DNA from: Campylorhamphus procurvoides
Lineage: Eukaryota > Chordata > Aves > Passeriformes > Dendrocolaptidae
Assembly: GCA_013396655.1 (NCBI GenBank)
Contig: WBMV01000281.1
Location: 1 to 64,000, forward strand
Length of the DNA stretch: 64,000 nt
Direction: 5' to 3'
In this document: one piece after another, positions 48,535-62,200 of the stretch
Position numbering within the stretch: the first letter of the stretch is position 1
Layout: each line of letters begins with the position of its first letter
Program-made: the position numbers and the translations under genes
Notes under the pieces: model-generated
Database searches by the model: none
What the model was told of the DNA's origin: nothing
Seen by the model: the letters and a program-made list of their open reading frames with translations, nothing else

Positions 48535-48776
48535 GGTGCTGTAAGATAAACAATCTCACAGGCCCTGAGAACCGAGAAGCAGGCTGCATGAGGTAATGGA
48601 TTTACTAGCCTTCTGATATAACCAATGAGTGATTGTTATGTGTGTGCTGTGCCAATAATCTTAAGGCACGTCTTGTCTGAAACACTATAAGTATAATACT
48701 GTCTTTAATAAAGTTGGAGTATTGCTTTAATCCATATTGGATACGTCTGCTTACTTCCGGGCCCGAGAACCTTCAT
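48535..48776 (+). mobile_element. Probable solo LTR of an avian endogenous retrovirus
   Basis: Several promoter and polyadenylation features occur in LTR order: 'ccaat' near 48,624 and again in 'gccaataatctt' near 48,651, a TATA-like 'actataagtataata' near 48,685, and 'aataaa' near 48,708. A GC-rich tail ('cttccgggcccgagaacc') follows, ending in CA at about 48,776. A plausible TG start is 'tgtaagataaac' near 48,539. No tRNA primer-binding site follows and no retroviral gene is visible, so a solo LTR is the simplest reading. Target-site duplications could not be matched, so the boundaries are uncertain and it could be longer upstream. Confidence 0.5.
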
Positions 48777-48820
48777 TAGGATTACAGGAGATACAGGTGG
48801 ATTAGAAAGCTGTACACAGG

Positions 48821-48857
48821 AAATAATAATAATAATAGCAATAGTAATAATAATAAT
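48821..48857. repeat. Interrupted (TAA)n microsatellite
   Basis: Two runs of about four to five TAA units separated by 'tagcaatag'. It lies 45 bases downstream of the LTR-like end. Confidence 0.9.
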
Positions 48858-51800
48858 TCCATTCAGCTCTCAACTTTCAGTTCCCACAATACAACATGTG
48901 GGCCCTGCTAAAATGATAATTTTATTACCCCTGGGAAATGCAAATCTCCAAGGAATTGATCTTAGGTGAAAATGATGAGCCAAAACTCAGTTCCCATAAT
49001 GCCTATTCATATTTTGGAATGCGCAGAGGACAAGAATGTAGCATCACTTCTCCCCCAAAAAAGCTGTGGGAATGCTTAAAAGTGTCATTTTGATTGGGAT
49101 ATTAAAGTGACCTGTTTCAGAATATGGCACCTTTTTTCCCCATGAACATCTGTGCAGTGAAAAGCATCATCACATCAGCTTTTAGCCCCCCCTCCCCCTC
49201 CAAAAATGAACAGATATTGAAAAGTGATCATTTCTCATGATCTGGAAATTCAGAAGTTTGTTTCTAATCAGAAGTGGGATATGTTTTGCTTGATTTCTTT
49301 TTACCCCCCATTTTACTATGTCTGTATAAAGTATGTGATGCACCAGGAGCACATTCTGACTGATGTACGTGCTAACTAATAACTGGCATGGTGTACATAA
49401 TTGTTCACATACTAAATTAAATATAAAATATTTCCCATGTGAAATATAATTACTGTGACTCAATAATCAGTGTGAAAATAACTGTTTTCCCTTTCTATAT
49501 ATAGAACTTTTCTTTGGAGATGAGAATAATACAGGAATCAACATTTGCCAGGTGGGACAACCCCTCTATTCTGGAATTGAAATTTGTAGCTGTTAATATC
49601 AACTGTGATATTTAAATGTATATTGCAGTGCTGCTTTTGGGAACTGCAGAATTTGGGATAATGCTGTCACTGGAGTGACATTCTGTCATGAAAAACCTTT
49701 AAATTAGGCTTTTTGAGCCCAATCCAATAATGGAGTCTCTGAAAAGTCTCCCATTGAGTTAAATAGGCTTTGGGCCATTAGCTTTCAGAGCCACAGTCCT
49801 GCCTTGGAGCTTCTCAGGGGTGTGGGAGCTAAAAAATTGTCTATTGTCAGATTATAGAGCCAGCTTTTCATGTAGCTTTTAGCTGGGATCGCATTTTCCA
49901 ATAAGTGTATAAAGTGTTCCTATGAAATCAGGGTGCAAAACCAGTTTACATGCCCACTGTGGGTGCCTGTGTTTAAATTTAAATAATGAAGGGTATGGGA
50001 AGAGAAGAATACAGAAAGTCTTTTAAAGGCACTAAGGAATGTTTTGCGATAGCTAAATATATGTGATCTCAGAGAAGTATGTATATAAATATCTTTGCCA
50101 GAAACATCTTTCAGTGGACCATCAAACAAAAGTCTACACATACATTATATATATACATAAACTCATGCATAAAATAACAGAAAAATGAAATATGTTTCTG
50201 AGGAAAACATCTTGCTTTTCAAATGTTGTTGATTTTTATGTCTTACCGATTATATCTCTTCTTCTTAATAGTAATGATGTTATTTGCTTTCTTTAATAAC
50301 CAGAATTTCTGCATAAAGAGGAGTCAATACATATTTCCCATTGACAAGAGATGACATACAGCAGAATACTCATTACTATCAGGAATGACTGGACTAGATT
50401 GACCAGGTAGTTGCTCTGCAATAAAAAACTCCCCCAAGAGACAGGGCATGCAGATTTTTTCTTCTCTGCAATGTTACCATGGTCTTATCTCAGGGCTTTT
50501 TTTAAATGGAGGTCCACTGTTTATAGGAGGTAATAAAACAAAGTACAAAGCATGAAGACCACTGACATATCAATCAGTGCAATTAACATGCAAGAAAGAA
50601 AAAAACCCATGAAACATGTCCTTTATTTTGCATTTAAATGAGGCCAGAGATCAGATTCTTTGAAATGCATAGGGCCACTTACAGGTACAGAAAATAGGAT
50701 GTGATGGAGGGAAATACTTGAATATTACTGAGTACTGCAGAGCTTTTATTTCTCTGGGAAATGGGATCCCCAGGGATTTCCTGGAAATCCCACCGAGTGA
50801 GCAATTCAGTTACCTGCTTTCACAGTCCTTGGGAAAGCATCAGTGGGTTGCAAAGTGACCTGTGCTCTGTTATGTATACAGAGATCTAAGTGTGCTTCAA
50901 ATATTTGGGATGTCTTCAAGCTTGCAAAATGGCAAGGGAATAATTCTTAAGGATCAAGAGGGAATCCCTGATGGTTTAATGAAAGGCTGGTTAAGATTGG
51001 CTGAGCTACAATCTGTAAAATTTACCATTTCCAGTAGATGTTGCTCTTCACAGAGCTTCTTAGATCCTTGCTTGGTAGAACCTGGGCAAGAGTAAAAAGG
51101 AAAGAATAAGATCACACCAGCCGTTTCATCTCTGGCATTGCCCAACTTGTTGATTCCAGCTTCCTTTTGTAACCCAAATTAACTGCCCATATACAATTTT
51201 AAGTGCATTTTCCTACATAGAAAAGAATGCTTAAGTAGTATTTTTATCATATGCGCCACTTTAGGTCCCATGTGAATTGTCAGTTGGGTTTTGGATGTGT
51301 AGCACTCACTGACCTTTGCTGACCACAGCTATCTGTGTTTTGCTTTAAATACAGAATAGCAAACATTTAGTTTTGGTGACAAAGGTATAACCGCAAATAG
51401 TAACCCACAAGTAATTGTTTTGCAGAACACTCTTCATTTCAGAGTGTATTCCTGTTTGTGGAGAACTTATTGCTGTGTTTCAACACCCTAAGACCATCTT
51501 TTTGTTTCCTCGTGGCATTGCTGCTCCATTTTCGTTTGCATGTTGGTGAGGACACAGCACAGAGAAAGATTTAAAAAAAAACCCAAACCAAAACACTGCA
51601 GAATATTTTCCTGCTTTCTTCTTGCCTATACACAAATGTTCAGTTTTCTTGGAGTTACCTGCTACTTCCAAATGAGAATATGTGAGAGGAATGTATGATC
51701 TTATAGGAGAGAGAGAGGAGGGTCACGGAGGGACAGAAAGTGATAGAACCAAACATGCTCTTCCATTTTAGTTTCTTTGTTCCTACATTCTGTTCACATT

Positions 51801-52770
51801 GCTGATGTCATGCTGTTCTACCTGTCTTTGGTTGTCAGAGTAACTATCATTTTGGGCCATCCAGTCATAATAAATAAATAAGGATGTCAAGTAAAGGAGA
51901 GTCAAACTAGACAGGAGGGAGCATTAAAAAGTCAAATTATTCATATCAGTAAATCTGTCATGTAAAAGTTGATAATTTATTTGCACCAAGGTTGTGTTTT
52001 GCACCTGGATCTCTAAGATGCTTTGATTAGGCTCTAAATGGATACCTCCACTCATCCTATTTAACTCTGATCCTTCTTTTAAAAGTCATGTTTTAATGGG
52101 AGCCAAACCCAATGATTCTTCTTACTCTAGGTACAAATTACAGGCTTTAGTTTATTCAGAGTCACGTGATATCACCTGGGTGAAAGAGTGCCAGAATTTT
52201 GGAAGTCTGAGAGCAACTGAAGAGCTGAAACACAAAATGTGTTCTCCTTCTGACTCATCTGAAGAGAGTTCACAATATCCCGGGATGGGAATAGCTGTTC
52301 ACAGCTTGCTTGTCACTATTATTTGTTTCCCTTTCACTTGTGAATGCAGATGGTTTCAGAATGTCAAACTTGCTCCTAAATGCCTTCCAGATATGGTGGC
52401 ATTTTAGGAAAATTAAAGCTTATTGCAGAGGAGGGGAACATTTCCCTTAGATGTGGTACAAGTACGAATGTCTAGGGTTAGGGGGTAAAAAAACCAAGTA
52501 GACCAATTACCTATTTATTCCCTGTTTTCCTGTTCAGATTTTACATGAATTTCCATTCATTTGGTTTAAGTCTTTACAATGGTTTTATGTTTAAGTCCCT
52601 GTTAGGAATGCTGATGGTCAGAACAGCTTTGAACTTTGACCCAGAGGTTTTTCATCGTGACAAAGTGCATACATTTTTAAATGCGTAATATTTAGATAGA
52701 GATCTCCCTGTCCCTCTGTTAGTTTGGAGATTAATTTAGAGGTGCCAAGTATTTCCCTTCTTCTCATGTC
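48858..52770. other. 3.9 kb of AT-rich unique DNA, no gene seen
   Basis: No CR1 is seen. There are TA-rich patches near 49,495-49,503 and 50,141-50,158, and a perfect 9-base inverted repeat at 50773-50791. Frames reach 103 aa (52096-52407) without known motifs. Confidence 0.5.
50773..50791. repeat. Perfect 9-base inverted repeat
   Basis: 'gggatttcctggaaatccc' is a perfect palindrome around one central T. Each arm resembles a RelA-type kappa-B half-site arrangement (GGGATTTCC). A match this short can arise by chance; no promoter is evident. Confidence 0.6.
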
Positions 52771-53215
52771 TCATAGAATCAAAAATTCCATTTAAGGGCT
52801 CCTTCAGAAGCCAATCTAGTTCAACCCCCTGTTCAGAAAAGGCTAATTAGATCAGGTTGCTCAGGGCCATGGCTAGTCAAATGTGGAACACCTCTGAGGA
52901 CAGAGGTCCCACAACTTCTCTGGGCCTTCCTTCCACTCTTTTACTATCCCAATGAAGAAAACAAACCAAAAAACTTCGTCTTCTCACAGCACACCCCCAA
53001 AAAACACACAGCTCCAGTGTCTGAGTATTCTGTAAACAGAAAGGTCCAAACAACGCCAAGATCTCCCTTCTCCTCTTCTCCAGTCTGGACGTGCCCCTTC
53101 TCCCAGGCTCTCCTCATGCACTGTGTTCTCCAGCCCCTTGTCCTCCACTGGGCTCACCCCATCTCAGAATCTTTCTGGCACTGGGGAGCCCCAAGCTGGG
53201 CACAGCTCTAAGGAT
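52771..53215 (-). mobile_element. CR1 LINE 3' region, older diverged copy
   Basis: The reversed terminus begins 'tcatagaatcaaaaattcca', then 'gttcaaccccctgttcagaa' and 'aattagatcaggttgctcag', then 'ccacaacttctctgggcc' and 'cttctcctcttctccagtct', ending near 'ccccaagctgggcacagctc'. This wording ('agcaggttgctcagggcc') is an older CR1 type, and many small changes and A-rich insertions near 52,960-53,000 indicate age. It is the only CR1 I see after 39,543. Confidence 0.88.
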
Positions 53216-56200
53216 GTAAGAAATGCTTACTTTCCATGGAGCATTTCCATCCTAAATTCCTGCTGTGGCATCTTTCTGCCCTATTCCCTAACACTTCAGG
53301 CACCTCTCTTGACCTTTATTTATCTTCCAAGCTACAGTGTCATCTGAGAAGAAGGAAATTAAGATCAGTTTCACTGTATGTTGCCCATGAGCAGTATCTG
53401 TTGCCTCACAGCAACACCTGGCGTGTGGATGGCGTAAAAATCTCTACCTGCTGGGGAAATTTCCATTAAAATCTTCCAGGAACACAAGAATTTGCTACTT
53501 CATTGCCATAAACAAATAACATCTCCTGCTCAGCAACCCCAATATTGGGATTTTGCACTTAAGTGCAAAGAGGTGAATCCAAAGTTTACTGCAGTCCAGT
53601 TTTGGAGAAGCTGATGGCATTCCATGCTTTTCAGCTTTCAAGGGAACTGCTACTGACTCCACTTCCAGTATTTTTTTCTACTCAGCAAGAACTGGAGGTG
53701 AGTGGTGCAGAGTTTTGCTGACACACCAACACCTCTAAAATAATATGTTGTCCTGATGCGTGAAAAGCACTCAGCATTAAGTTCTTGAAATAATCATTTA
53801 TTTAGCAGCTCATCACGTTTACTGTCCACTGAAGGATCTTTATAGCAACAAGAAGGTCACTGCCATCAGGTTCTCTTCTTTTGGCATTTCCTCTACAAAG
53901 CCTGCACACATCCACAAAAAAAAACCAAACCAAAGCCAACTTAAAGGATTGCAGTTTGGAATGTGTTCTACTCTCAGCAGGAGGTGATTGCTTTTTAATT
54001 CTGCCTATCTGGATTATCAGCCTGTGAAATAAAGTGCTCTGACTTGTGAAAAGGGGGATTCTGGTCTTTACAAACAGTATCTGTGTGTTGACTTCACTGG
54101 CCTTGAGAGACACCTGTGGAATGGTGGTAGATATTCCCTACTCGGTGGGAAAGGTAGGTGGAAAATTGCATTCAAGGAGGGTTGGGCAGCAGCCTTTCTG
54201 AGTTAAAATAAAGAATACCCTTTAAGCATTATATGGCAAATCTTCCCTAGAGGAAGAGATGCTTTTGGAAGAACAACAGTGAAGAAATGAATCTAAAATG
54301 TTGGTATTTACACATTCTAATGAAATCTTTTTTTATTGAGAATCCCCCTCTTTTTAAAGCAAAAAACAAGAATCTTCAGGGGTCTGTGAATGACAACTGT
54401 CCTTTATTTTGCAGCCTGCATCTGGTGTTAGTGAGACCACGTGGCATCGGGTGGGTAAAGGATGACTTTATATTAATTGTTAGATGAAAGGTAGGAAACC
54501 AGTGAAATTTGGGGAAGGTTTCTGAAAGGCCAAGGGCATTTGGAGGTGGCTGTGACTTTGGGCTTTTGTGACAAGGGAAGCAGGTGCCCAGGGAATATGC
54601 AGGTGCAGACACGTGCCCGCAGCTGTAGGAGTGACTGTCCTTGCTTACAGCAACTTCTGCATCCTGCCTTCTTTGGTTACTGCTCCAGAGTTTCTAAATA
54701 TAGCTTAAGGAGCTAAAGGAATGGACATTCCTCTTCTTTTTTATTTCTCCTTCCCATGTTCCCTCTGTGTTACATGAGGAGGATTTTAAAGTTGGTTTGC
54801 TCTAAACTGAGCCACATTCTTTCCAGAACAGGAGTTGAAGCGTTTGACTCGATGTGGCTGGTTGATGGCTGAAGCAGAACTGACAGCAGGGTGGTGTGGG
54901 AAAAGGAGATGGGGAGTTGTTAAACTGAGAAGAAAGGAGACAAATAGGAATTATTGGAGTTACTGTTTACTTTTCACGTGCAGGTATCAAAAACTAATAG
55001 ATAATGTAGAGAAAAATAAGTGAAAGTTTTCTGAAGAACCCAAGCAATTCCTGCAGAATAAGTAAAGCCAAAATTAGACTCTACTAAGGTTAAAAATGCC
55101 AGCAGAAAGAGATATATTTATTAACTTGTAGTCAGACAGGCTGATAGGTTGCCAAAAATTGTGATGTATGGTTGCATTGAGAATTCTACATGGCATGTCA
55201 ACGGAGGAATATTTATTGGCACTACATTACATTTATGGGTGCGATACCAGAGCCTAAATACGGTGTCATTTAAAAACACAGGGCTGGAACTCATTAAGTA
55301 CAAGTAGGGTATTTGAAATGCAGCTCACTCTTGGGAATTTCTTGATATTCACTAGTGCTTCATGCTAATAACATGTGAAATACAGGAGTTTGGATTCAAG
55401 TTCATCACCACAGGGCTAAAGCTGATGAATTCACCCTAAGATTATTTTGGACCCAAATCAGTCGAAAGCAACAAGGGGTGTGATAAATGTCAGCTCAAGT
55501 TTAAAGGTCACAATTCTAGAACCGAAGCAAAACATCTGTGCTGATCTGGGGAAAGAGTGACCTTGTTGATAAAGAAATCTGAGACAGTGTGGCTCCTGTC
55601 AAGGCCTGGGAGAATCTGAATATTCCACAGCTGTGATAAATGCAATTTCTTGTTATACACAGGGTGCTGAAATGGCCCAGGATCCTGGCAGGTCTATCAG
55701 CAATGAATGCAGATATACCCCCTCCTTGGCCTTTGTGGAGAGCCAAACCTCTTATTTGCAGTATTAGAGTAGGAAAAAAAAATCTAGGGGCTTTAAAAAT
55801 GGTGATTTTAATTAGTACAATATGCAGAGAACTTGCACAGATTTGAAACATGAACTGAAGAAGTTTCAAATGCTGCAGTTGTGCTTAAGGTTGGGCAGTC
55901 AGGGCTTTCTTTGCCCTTGACAAAGTGTCTGAGAGAAAATTTAGGCTTCATTTGTATAATGGACTGTGGTTTCACACTTTGCACTGGGCATATAAAAGAA
56001 AATCATAGAGCCCAGCAGGAAGGCTCATTTATGGGGAAAAAATAAAAGCAATAATGAGAACGGGGATGAAATTCTTGTCCTGCTGAAGATCCTGTTGATT
56101 CGGGTGTGACAAGATTTCAGTGAGGATCAGAAATTAGTCCATAAAAAGTTCTCTCAGAGAAATATCCTTCCCTCATCTTTCTTTGAGTGTTTTCTGACTC

Positions 56201-59200
56201 TTAGGCTGATAGGCAGTTGTGAAATCTTCTATCCCATTAAGCAAATCAGGTAAGCACGGGTCTGTCTAAATGCAAGTATGAACAAAATGATTTTTCCACG
56301 GTTTTAAGCTACGATGTTTCTTCAGACACCAACATTAATCTTTAAGCTAAGGAGAGAGTAAATGGGAAGTGCTGGGGCATGTAGTTAAATATTTATTAAA
56401 GTAGATGTGGGACTAAATGAGGAAAAGTAAAGAAAATGTGAAGACCTGGAGGGGCAACAGCGTTTCAGATTTATCAAAATCTAAAGAATTTCAGCAAGCA
56501 GAAAAAGCTCCCTTTTCCCTCCTTGATTGGTTTGTAGCTGTTTAACTGCTGGCAATCACTATATTGGAAGATTTTGCCTCTCCCCTGAGATCTGAATAGG
56601 AAAATAGGAAAAAGAGTGGGAACTCAACTACACTAGAAAAGACCCAAAGCAATCCAGACCAACAAACCCCCCAAAATCCTACATGTCATGCCACAAGGTG
56701 CTTACCAGTTTTTAAATTCTTATACAGAGGGCACAAACCCTCCTGGCTTCTGGTGAGACTTTGTGTTTCTAATCTGTTCAGATGAAAATCCCAACCTGTC
56801 GTGGATTTGTCCCTCCCCAACATCCCTGACTCCAGAGAAATGTGCATGGGTCGTATCCTCTTAGTGCAGAAATCACTTCTGCTTAACCCGTGCATTTTTA
56901 ATTTCTTATTGTGGTTTGTTTGTCTGAAACGAGCACGATCCTGCTCTACAGACACGTGGAGTTCTTGGCTTTTTGTCAAATTTGAAAATCAAAATTTCAA
57001 GTTTGCAGCTCCTTTGCTTTTGGCTGAAGTCTTTAAAGCAGCCCAGGAAATAAGCAGGACTGAGTGTGGCAGTAACACAACCCTGCCCTGAAACCCTCCC
57101 TCTGTGAAAACATGATTTGCAGCTCTTCCAGTGACTTCATCCTTAGACAATTTGAAGAGTCCAGGGTTAACCCAGTGTCTGATAAAACCAGAATGATTAC
57201 ATGACTGGGTGGAAGTGTCTCCTTGGCTTTTTCTAAAGATGGAGACAGGCTGGGGTGGGAAGGTCTCTCTTGGAACTGCAGCATCTCAAGGCACATAAAT
57301 TTCCTTACTGTTGTCATGTGGCTGGAGAGTCCTACCACATGTTCTGCAGCATCTGAAAAAGCATAAATTCCTTTATTTGTAAGCCTTATCTATGTTTATT
57401 CTGGTCTTTTATGCTACAGATTGTGTTAATGAAAGCAAACAGAACTGTCCCCACCACCTTTTGAGAGAGGCCCATTTTTCAGTGAAAATACGCAATGGGA
57501 AATATAGACAAGGAGGAAATGTGGGGTTTTATTTTTCACCCACTTCCCCTTCAGGAAGAGAAACCCAAATGGTTTGTTCACAAATAACTATTTTCTGAAA
57601 TAGATGTAAATAGCTTTTGAGTTCTCTCCAAGAATCCTCCTTGTCTTTCATTCAGCTTTTAAAGATTTTTCCCGACCTGATTTCTGTGCAAGGGCAGGTC
57701 CAAATATGCAAAGGCTGAACTACAAGAAAAAACAACAAACAAAAAAGTCATTCTATTTCCATGGCAACATCAATTCACATTCTGCAGGTAAAACAGCTGC
57801 CAGTTAGTCCACTCACTAAATGAGAGCTCCTGAAGGCTCTTTTTGCTGTAACATTTGGCCAAAAATAACTTGGCATGCCACAGTTTTCCCACAAACCCAG
57901 GGAGAAAGAGGGAGATTAAACTGACTGGCAAGCAGACTGTCAACTCATTTAGTGTCTTCATGCTCAGAGGAAGGGAACAGTCTCTCCAAGCATTTGAGAG
58001 GGAAAAGATGGGATGTTTATAGTTGGCACATTATTTTCATGGGCTAAAAGGTAAAATATTTATGCTGTTGAAAGGAATGTGAAATATCTTGTGTCTCGTT
58101 CACCCCAAGGGCACCAGGTAATTTGTTTTTCAGCAGAAAACTCATATAATTGCATACATTCTGATTTAGAATTAATTAGCTTTTTTTTTTTAAGTTAAAG
58201 TGACAAAGCTGGTCAGCTACTTGAAGTTAATTCTAATGGAAGTAAATCAGTTTCTCTTAGTGGGACTTGGACTTTGTAGCGATATTTTCTGAGGGAGACA
58301 CCAAATTATTACTTTCATAACCATTTCATGATGAAGTTCTGTCAGTAATTACCACATGATACTAAAATTGGTATCACTGTTACCTGTCTTTAGCAGATCT
58401 TAATGTGAAGCAGCTGTTGCATAAGCACTTTTAGGAGTATTCCATATGAGGCAGGAAGAAAAAAAGGTAAAGCTATTTTTGGCAAGTGTAGAGGAAGTGT
58501 TTAGACCTGTAATTACAACTGATTAACTTAATTAAAACTGAGACAGACAATCCTGAGCTGATTTTTCAGAAACTTGTGCAAATTTGCCATCAAGAAGGAG
58601 CTGGTGTGATGCTTTCTTTTATTGGTGGTCTTGGGAAAGTGCAAATCAGCTCCTCCTGGAGGAAGAAAAGTGTGCATCTTATCATTTAAGGTAGAAAGGA
58701 AGGGATTCCTGAAGGAAAGTGGCTGCAATCAGTCTAATTTAAATGAAGAAAGGAAGTAATTTAAATCAATGATAGCATTTTTTGAGGGCTTTTGCCTTCC
58801 TTTATCCCCAAGCTCTGCAGACCAGCCAGACACTTTACTGGTGGGTTGTTGCTTCACGGGGCAGCTGTCACACCAGATGAGTTAATTTGGGTGTAAATTA
58901 GATTTAAGCCCACAAAGCAAGCTGATTTAGGTGACGTTGGAATTAGGATTTTAAAACCTCTCTGCTGATTTTAAGGGATTTCTCATCATTCTGAGCTGCC
59001 ATTCTAAACATGCCCACTGTGGGTGTGTTCAGGCAGGTAAAGGGTGCGTTCACAGACTGACATTTTCCAGAGGTTCAGAAGAAAAGATTGGTTATTCTCA
59101 GGGATAAAAACATAACCCCTTGTTATATTTCTGTTTTATTTATTCATCACTGCTGTGATTCCATAATAATATTGTACAGAGTATTTAAACCACTACAAGG

Positions 59201-62200
59201 GATGTTCAGTACAGTGATGTACTCACTGTGTGTTTTTCTCTTGATTTTTGATAATGTTTGATGCTTTTGATGCTGTCATTTTTCCTATGTACTAATTATT
59301 AATGTAATTTCTTTCACTTTTAGCCAATTTTTATATATATTAACCTCTACCTGTTACAGAGGCAATAGTAAGAACCTCACTTGGATGTTTTGAAGGTGCA
59401 GTGTGCAAATATTGCCACCCAAACATCATCACATTCCCTGGGGAATCTTCTGCTCTGGCGTATCTTTCAGTGAGTGTATTCCTTTGGGAACACTGCCTTC
59501 CAGACTCTTCTCACACACACCTTGGGAATGCATCCAGGAACACTAGCCTCTTGTTTTGCTTTTAGAGCTCAGGTATACAAGGACCATGTGTTTTAATATT
59601 ACTGCTATTCTATATTCTACCTGTGGCCTGTGTTTTAGAGAGTGCAGGATGTATCTTTTACCTGAACATGAGGTGACTTACAGGCTTTCCAGTGTGGCAC
59701 CCAGTGGGCAATCCCTGGAATGGTCCTGGAATGCTCTTCACATTAGGCAAGGAACATCAGCTTTTATCAAATCCACAAACACAGTGTGTGGGAGTAATAT
59801 GCAAAAAAAAAAATATAAATATTTCCAGGGAATCCTTTCTGCTGGCAGTCTGCGTTGCTTCTATGACCTGTAAGCACCACTCTTCTGCCATTTGAAGGAA
59901 CATCAGGCATTTCCCATCTTGTTCACACCATTAGATGCTTCCATCAACCATTAGGACCCCCATCAGTGCAACCTGGCTGCTTTTAATGGGATCTGTAAAT
60001 ACGGGAGAAATTCAGAGAAGGCAGCTCCCACTTTGGTAATGTACCATTAAAATGCAGAGAGAAGAATAATAGGGAAAACAGCAGGGCCATTCATTCTCCT
60101 CGTTTTCATTAGGAAATCCAGTGTGGTGCATCTCTGGTCATCCTGAGAATAAACAGCCTGCTCAGGTGGAGTGTTGGTATCTCACTCATTAAGAAGCAAC
60201 TTGAATTCCACAGGGTGCTCAGAGAGCTGCAGCCTCTCCTTCTGGTGTCTGCAAACCCAAAATCTTTCTCTGGTTCTAATGTGTCCCTTCCCTGCTTCCT
60301 GAAGGATTTTTTGTATTCTGTTCACCAGTAATATTTGGGGGATCTTGCTGCATTTTGTGTATGGGCACTGACACACCACTCCAGTGTGCCGAGAAGTAGA
60401 GGTTAGCCATAAATTGTTAATTTTCATTATAAATGTCTAAGAAATTTAAAAGGGTAGTCAACCTGCAAGTATTTAAATGCATTTGAAAAAATAAAATAAA
60501 TTAAAGGAAAAGAAAGAAAGATGAAGAGCTCTCTGTAATTACCAGTAATAGCAGTAAGAGGCATTAAAGGAGGGGAAAGCCCATAGGAAGGAGTTCCTAT
60601 CTGGAACACTTGGAAGTGGAGCATCTAATGGAGATTGAGCCCCTGTAATATGTTCTTCCACTACCACCTCTTGGGGTCGAGTGAGGACCTTCTGCCTCCC
60701 TCTCACACAAATGCCAAATATAGATTGCCACTAGTGCTGAGCAGTTTGCATCTTCAGTGAGGGACTGACCTAGATTTGGCCGTGGATCTTCCTGCACAGC
60801 ATGGCTTAAAGGCTGTAACCTCATCCTCCCTCCTGGGCTACAGATCCCATCCTCTCCGAGGCAGCATGTCAGGCCAAATTCCTTTAATGTTCAACTTTTC
60901 AAAGCTATTTTTCTCTCCTTATTTTCCCTGTTGCTATGCAGTTTTGCCTCTTCCAAAAACAGGCAAAGAAATAAACATTCCAAGCCAGTGTGCTATAAAA
61001 CAATGTGAACTGTTTTAGTGGGATTCGTGGATTAGAAATGAGGGGTTTTTGGTGGGGAACGGGGCACAATTTAGCAATACATGGAAATGTAATTTTATGC
61101 CAGATAATGAGATGTTAGACATCAGAGAGATAGAATGGACATTTATAAAGATAGGAAATTGTTCCATAAATAACAACTGCCCCAGCAAAGGTGCCATTTA
61201 CTTAAGAAATAAACCCAAGCAGCAAATTTAAATATGATTTCATTGATAAACCTTAATAGCAATTTGAAGTATGTAGGTCTTAGGAACCCCAAATATTTGA
61301 TGTTCTGGAGTCTGTTCTCCACCAGACCTCTTATTTCTCCTCCGAAGAAATTAATTTTGATTGCTTTTTCTTTTGAAGTCAAATTTGTTTTTTCCAGGGA
61401 TAGCCTATTTGTTGCTAAACTGGCATTCTATATTTCTTCCATGGGATATAATAAAATAATCAGAGCAAAATCATAATGATGACACACATTCCCCAAAACA
61501 ATCTAGACCACAGTTAATTTAAACAGAGAAAGAGTTGTCATAGGAAAGATGAAGTAAAATATATTGAACTGAACATTCACTATTAACAGAAAGCAGATTT
61601 ATTTTTTAAATTTTACTGAAAAAGTAATGGCAGTAATATATTGGCTTTGGAGGAATAAAATGGTTTTTATTACTGATTTAATGTTATGTTTCATTCAATA
61701 TACTTTTCAATACAGTCATCCCATTCACAACATGATGAAATAATTTTTCTTTGGAATCTGCTTTTTGACTGTAGGAAAAGTGAAAATATCACTTTCTTTT
61801 ATAAAATAGGTATCTTGGTAATTTGTGACTTGCTGAAACAATGTTGCCTGCCCTTTTTGGACCCAATTTCTGAATCTCCCACGCTCTTCGATAACAAGGT
61901 GGTCACCACATGGATGTGATGTGAACATACATCCCACATTAAAATTTGTGCTGTTGGATAATCTGAGAGGTTGATAAATTTTGCTCACTACAAAGCAAGG
62001 CTGGACTTGCAGACTGGAATATTTTCCTCCCTGAAGTTCCATAATTCCCAGTATGTCAGCAGACAGAGCTTGGCTATCTGAGCAAATTTGCTGTCTACGA
62101 AGTTGGACAAAACCCATCCAGCCCATCCTGAATTTTAACACATCCCTCATGGAGACTAAACCAGAGCAGTGCAAATGTGAGAAGACAATCACAGGAGTTC

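Noticed and set aside
52478..52492. 'ctagggttaggggg' resembling telomeric repeats
   Set aside because: Only about two imperfect units, which is too short for an interstitial telomeric array.
61725..62192. 155-aa minus-strand frame in the repeat-free end
   Set aside because: No recognisable domain, overlapping plus-strand frames of 71-77 aa, and a length within chance expectation.
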